Shown: positions 1 to 5,159 of the stretch, piece after piece
Layout of the letters: each line of letters begins with the position of its first letter
Numbering within the stretch: the first letter of the stretch is position 1
NCBI GenBank assembly: GCA_028869325.1
Contig: JAGWST010000522.1
Span: 1-5,159, forward strand
Direction: 5' to 3'
DNA from: a bacterium
Lineage (GTDB): Bacteria; Vulcanimicrobiota; Vulcanimicrobiia; Vulcanimicrobiales; SCRA01
Length of the DNA stretch: 5,159 nt
Made by a program: the position numbers and the translations under genes
The notes under the pieces: model-generated
Seen by the model: the letters and a program-made list of their open reading frames with translations, nothing else
What the model was told of the DNA's origin: nothing
Databases searched by the model: none

Positions 1-775
1 ACTTCATGATCTCGACCTGGACGGTGTCGCCGACCTTGACGACCTCTGAGGGGTGCTTGATGCGCGTGTACGAGAGCTCGGAGTTGTGGATGAGACCATC
101 CACGCCGCCAAGGTCGACGAAGGCACCAAACTCCGCCAGACGGACCACCAGACCCTCACGGATCTGGCCGACGGCGAGGTTGCCAAGCAGCTCTTGCTTC
201 TTCTGGTTGAGCTCTTCCTCGAGCACCAGCCGTTGCGAAAGCACGACGCGGTGGCGCTTGTGATCGAGGTCGATCACCTTGAGCCGCAGCTTCTTGCCCA
301 CCAGCTCCTCGAGGTTGCCTACCGGCTGGCGGCGGATCTGCGAGGCCGGGACGAAGCCGCGCATGCCGAGGTCGACGAGCACGCCGCCCTTGACCACCTG
401 CGTGGCCGTGGCCTCGATAACCTCGTCGTTCTCGTGCGCCGCGATGACTTTCTCCCACGTCTTGAGGGCACGCGCACGCCGCTCGGAGAGATAGAGCTCA
501 CCGTCGTCGTCGACGCGGTGAATCATCACCTCGAGGGTGTCGCTAACCTTCAGCGACTTGGGATCGATGGCGAGCGAAAGCTCGCGAAACGGAAGGATAC
601 CCTCCGACTTGCCGCCGATGTCGACCAGGAGCTCGTCCTGATACTTGGCGACGATGATGCCCGTGAGCACCTGGCCCTCGTCGAGGACCTTGAGACTCTC
701 TTCGTACAGGCGCTGCTCGAGCGCGAACTGATCCTCTTCCTCCGGCTGTACGGCGTTCGGTTGCGTCTCTGTCAA
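1..775 (-). CDS. rpsA: 30S ribosomal protein S1, N-terminal 258 residues (partial, runs off left edge)
   Basis: S1 binds mRNA on the small ribosomal subunit and helps load it for initiation. The visible part has an acidic leader followed by a helix YEESLKVL (about residues 24-31), close to the S2-binding N-terminal segment of E. coli S1 (FEESLKEI). Three S1-type OB folds follow: domain 1 about 34-98 with VDIGGKSEGILP, domain 2 about 117-182 with VDLGMRGFVPASQI, and domain 3 from about 203 with EFGAFVDLGGVDGLIH. Domain 3 has HNSELS where I/V after the histidine is more usual. The total number of S1 domains cannot be known here. Start: no in-frame ATG or GTG lies before codon 36, which is already inside domain 1. 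I chose TTG at 775-773, giving MTETQPN, which resembles the MTE start of known S1 proteins; ATT at 778 or ATC at 784 remain possible. It lies 37 bases after mutM. Identity is very sure; the exact start is not. Confidence 0.95.
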   Translation of the reverse strand, partial: MTETQPNAVQPEEEDQFALEQRLYEESLKVLDEGQVLTGIIVAKYQDELLVDIGGKSEGILPFRELSLAIDPKSLKVSDTLEVMIHRVDDDGELYLSERRARALKTWEKVIAAHENDEVIEATATQVVKGGVLVDLGMRGFVPASQIRRQPVGNLEELVGKKLRLKVIDLDHKRHRVVLSQRLVLEEELNQKKQELLGNLAVGQIREGLVVRLAEFGAFVDLGGVDGLIHNSELSYTRIKHPSEVVKVGDTVQVEIMK

Positions 776-812
776 AATGGCGATGTGACCTAATCCTTTG
801 TGTTGTATTTGC
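776..812 (-). promoter_or_regulatory. mutM-rpsA intergenic leader with candidate ribosome binding site
   Basis: This 37-base gap is noticeably richer in A and T than the coding DNA on both sides. On the minus strand it contains AAAGGATTAGGT at 799-788. AAGGA (798-794) is a fair Shine-Dalgarno match but sits 18 bases from the TTG start; AGGT (791-788) sits 12 bases away. Measured to the rare candidates, AAGGA is 9 bases from ATC at 784 and AGGT is 9 bases from ATT at 778. No inverted repeat plus T-run that would form a terminator is visible, so read-through from mutM is plausible. I see no convincing promoter hexamer pair in the gap. Confidence 0.5.
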
Positions 813-1619
813 CTACCGTTGGCAACGCGGGCAGTAGAACGTTCCGCGTTGCGCCAAGGTGACCCGTTTGATGGGCGCATGGCAGCGACGGCACGAAAGG
901 CCCTCCCTGCCATAGACGGCCAGGGTGTTCTGGAACCCCCCCCGGAGTCCTTCAGCGTCGACATAATCGTCGATGCTGCTTCCGCGCATCCGGATCGCAC
1001 GCCCGAGAACCCGGATCAGGGCCGCATGGAGGCGCTCGACGCGGGCCTTCGAGAGGCCGCCGGCCCGCCTCTTGGGATGGATGCCCGCCAGATAGAGGGC
1101 TTCGCAGGCGTAGATGTTACCCACCCCGGCCAGCCGGCTCTGATCCAAGAGCAGGCTCTTGATCGGCGTTCGCCGCCCCTCGAGCAGCCCACGCAAGGCC
1201 TCCGGGGTGAAGGCAGGGTCTAGCGGCTCGGGCCCCAGGCCGGCGGCCCAGGCACCGTCGGCGGTCAGCCGCACCCGCCCGAAGCGGCGCACATCGGAGA
1301 AGCGCAGCCAGCCGCCGTCCTCGAAGCGCAGGCGCAGCCGGGAGTAGGCGTCTTCCTGCGGCTGCGCCTCCACGATCAGCCGCCCCGTCATGCGCAGATG
1401 CACGGTCAGCGCGCGCCCCGAGCCTAGCCGCATGACCACGAACTTGGCGCGCCGCGTCACGGACTCGATGCGCTCGCCGCGCAGGGTCTCGGCGAAGTCG
1501 CCGGGCAGATCGTTGACGACGCTGCCCGCCATCTCTACGCGCACCTCGGCGATGCGCCGCCCGCTGACGGCGCGCGCCAGGCCGCGCACGATGGTCTCGA
1601 CTTCAGGGAGCTCGGGCAT
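813..1619 (-). CDS. mutM: Formamidopyrimidine-DNA glycosylase (Fpg/MutM), complete
   Basis: MutM is a bifunctional base-excision repair enzyme that removes 8-oxoguanine and formamidopyrimidines and cleaves the abasic site by beta,delta-elimination. The 268 residues match the family length. After Met removal the catalytic Pro2 and Glu3 are exposed (MPELPEVET), which fixes the ATG. Other hallmarks are Lys59 (RRAKF), HLRMTGRL at 74-81 with intercalating Met77, VRRFGR at 110-115 with Arg112 and Phe113, GVGNIYACEALY at 165-176 (Asn168, in the helix-two-turns-helix region), and a C-terminal zinc finger C243-X2-C246-X16-C263-X2-C266 with Arg258 in QRGTFYC. No key residue is missing. The gene starts 6 bases after the DUF192 stop with only a weak GAG upstream, so translation is probably coupled to that gene. 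A run of eight G lies in codons 226-228. Pol I, encoded two genes upstream, would fill the gap MutM leaves. Confidence 0.98.
   Translation of the reverse strand: MPELPEVETIVRGLARAVSGRRIAEVRVEMAGSVVNDLPGDFAETLRGERIESVTRRAKFVVMRLGSGRALTVHLRMTGRLIVEAQPQEDAYSRLRLRFEDGGWLRFSDVRRFGRVRLTADGAWAAGLGPEPLDPAFTPEALRGLLEGRRTPIKSLLLDQSRLAGVGNIYACEALYLAGIHPKRRAGGLSKARVERLHAALIRVLGRAIRMRGSSIDDYVDAEGLRGGFQNTLAVYGREGLSCRRCHAPIKRVTLAQRGTFYCPRCQR
936..943 (-). repeat. Eight-G homopolymer inside mutM
   Basis: The plus strand shows eight C in a row; on the mutM coding strand this is G8, covering part of the Arg226 codon and all of Gly227 and Gly228. A one-base slip would shift the frame just before the zinc finger, so Cys243, Cys246, Arg258, Cys263 and Cys266 would all be lost. 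The glycines could have been encoded with other codons. Such tracts can arise by chance in GC-rich DNA, and no variation can be seen from a single sequence. Confidence 0.85.
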
Positions 1620-1625
1620 CTCGAT

Positions 1626-2092
1626 TTACTCAGGCGGGAGCGGCGGCAAGCCGCCGACGCGCACGCCTTCCATCAAGCCGTCCTCGTGAGCCTCGCCGGC
1701 GGGCAATTCGATCACATACGCGCCGTAACCGTCACGCACGGGAATGCGCTCGTCCGGCGTCTGCGGTGAGGCGTGCGGCACGCGCGCGGCGACGGAGGTC
1801 ACCACGCCGCGCTTGTCGATCCACACCATGTCCAGATCAATCAGCGTATTCTTCATCCAGAACGACCAGCCGGACTCCCTGGGAAAGACGAAGAGCATCC
1901 CGGTGCGCGGCGGCAGCTCGCGCACGTTCATCAGACCCTGCTCGCGCTGCGCAGGATTCGCCGCCACCTGCACGCTCAACCCCGCACGGGGCGCACTCAA
2001 GCGGAGCGCCGGCAGACGCCGTAGGCTCACGGCGGGGGGCGCCACGGGAACCGGCGCCTGCGCCAGGATCGCCCCGAGTAGGAGCGCCGCGA

Positions 2093-2096
<4 letters not shown>
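1626..2096 (-). CDS. Exported DUF192 family protein
   Basis: A small protein of 156 residues belonging to the DUF192 family, whose biochemical role is not established. Family signatures are ANPAQREQGLM at 46-56, RTGMLFVF at 64-71, FWMKNTLIDLDM at 79-90 and VIELPAGEA at 128-136. The N-terminus MIAALLLGAILAQA is hydrophobic with an Ala-Gln-Ala end, resembling a short signal peptide cut after residue 14, then a Pro/Ala-rich linker; it lacks the usual positive n-region, so export is likely but not certain. The GTG start overlaps the polA stop (GTGA, 2096-2093) and has a GGAGG 4 bases upstream. The open frame continues upstream through polA, but that part reads as arginine-rich out-of-frame translation and offers no better start. 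It sits between polA and mutM and is probably co-translated with both. The short Gly/Pro-rich tail (GGLPPLPPE) follows the conserved core. Confidence 0.93.
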
Positions 2097-4764
<2,668 letters not shown>

Positions 4765-4768
<4 letters not shown>

Positions 4769-5159
4769 TGCACCTCGAGGTTTGCGGCGCTGGCGCCGAC
4801 GCGCCCGTCCGCGGAGATCACCAGCACGGTCAGCGCGTAGCGCCCGCGTACCGGGGGTGCGGTGAGCCGTGCGGTGAGCGCGCCGCCCGTGCCGCGTACC
4901 GTGTTCCACGCGTAGATGCGCGTGGGCGAGGGCGCCTCGGTCTCGCGCCGGGTGACGATCTGCGTGCGCTGCAGCGCGAAGAGGTCGCCCACGTTCGAGC
5001 CCGCGGGCGTCACCCAGGCGTGCCAGACGGCATCCTGGGGCGCCGTGTTCTGCGTGGTCACGCCGGCCGAGGTCAACAGCGCCACGGCCTCGGTAAAGCT
5101 GGATCCGGCTGAGACCGTCTGGTCGGAGACGCGGACCACGGCGGTCGCGGGCGCGCTGC
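4765..5159 (-). CDS. Unrecognised, probably exported protein (partial, N-terminus beyond right edge)
   Basis: I do not recognise this protein. The last 130 residues are visible. The frame is open to the window edge; a GTG at 5139 exists but lies within a plausible continuation, so the gene most likely begins outside. The first visible residues, SAPATA followed by VVRVSDQTV, look like the end of a signal peptide with an Ala-x-Ala cleavage site, which would make this a small exported protein of about 125 mature residues; an Ala/Pro linker in a larger protein is the alternative. The rest is Thr/Ser/Val-rich with alternating polar and hydrophobic residues. The end (LTARLTAPPVRGRYALTVLV, then a short turn and a last strand NLEVQ) resembles the closing strands of an Ig-like or fibronectin-like sandwich; this is inference. 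There are no cysteines in the visible part. Its TGA overlaps the polA ATG, so it is almost certainly co-transcribed with polA. Confidence 0.8.
4773..4776 (-). promoter_or_regulatory. Shine-Dalgarno GAGG for polA
   Basis: GAGG on the minus strand ends 4 bases before the ATG at 4768, inside the last codons of the upstream gene. The same 4-base spacing is used by the DUF192 gene. It supports the ATG at 4768 rather than an earlier one near 4909 or the internal Met18. Confidence 0.6.

Noticed and set aside
747..775. TTGACA at 775-770, a perfect -35 hexamer, with CGTACA 17 bases downstream
   Set aside because: The TTG is the likely rpsA start codon and ACA its second codon; the -10 match is poor, and transcription from it would begin inside the gene.
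53..793. A 246-codon plus-strand open frame covering the visible rpsA
   Set aside because: It is antisense to a clear S1 coding sequence and has no recognisable motif; long antisense frames are expected in GC-rich genes.
776..812. Possible transcription terminator between mutM and rpsA
   Set aside because: No inverted repeat of useful length followed by a T-run is present in the 37 bases.
2034..2039. A six-base G run (C6 on the coding strand) in the DUF192 gene
   Set aside because: Short and located in the Pro-rich linker codons, so it is expected from composition.
4769..4909. A 47-residue N-terminal extension of PolA starting at an ATG near 4909
   Set aside because: It is arginine-rich, overlaps the upstream gene out of frame and precedes a well-placed GAGG plus ATG at 4768.

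Overview
The window is GC-rich and tightly packed. It holds five genes, all read from the minus strand (right to left): an unrecognised, probably exported protein (cut by the right edge), DNA polymerase I (polA), an exported DUF192 protein, formamidopyrimidine-DNA glycosylase (mutM), and ribosomal protein S1 (rpsA, cut by the left edge). It is bacterial. PolA carries an inactive proofreading domain, as in Bacillus/Thermus-type enzymes and unlike E. coli. The polA-mutM pairing is common among Gram-positive and related lineages. A GC-rich bacterium outside the Proteobacteria fits best, perhaps one of the Terrabacteria-like phyla (for example Chloroflexota, Eremiobacterota or Armatimonadota). The phylum is a low-confidence guess.

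Layout: 5159-4765 is the C-terminal part of the unknown protein. Its stop overlaps the polA start in an ATGA junction. polA (4768-2093) is complete, with an active-looking flap nuclease, a degenerate 3'-5' exonuclease domain and an intact polymerase domain. Its stop overlaps the GTG start of the DUF192 gene (2096-1626) in a GTGA junction. Six bases later mutM (1619-813) begins; it is complete, with its catalytic N-terminal proline and C-terminal zinc finger. A 37-base AT-richer gap leads to rpsA, whose first 258 codons (775-2) are present and which has no ATG or GTG start available.

The two 4-base overlaps and the 6-base gap suggest one polycistronic message with translational coupling. PolA and MutM act in the same pathway: MutM excises 8-oxoguanine and nicks the strand, and Pol I fills the gap. 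The two exported proteins around polA have no evident link to repair. S1 at the downstream end would tie a translation gene to the same transcript unless it has its own promoter. No RNA gene, mobile element, CRISPR array or convincing terminator was seen, and no stretch over 300 bases lacks a gene. I see no clear evidence of an undescribed system. The points most worth a second look are the S1 start codon, a run of eight G in mutM, and the two exported proteins flanking polA.
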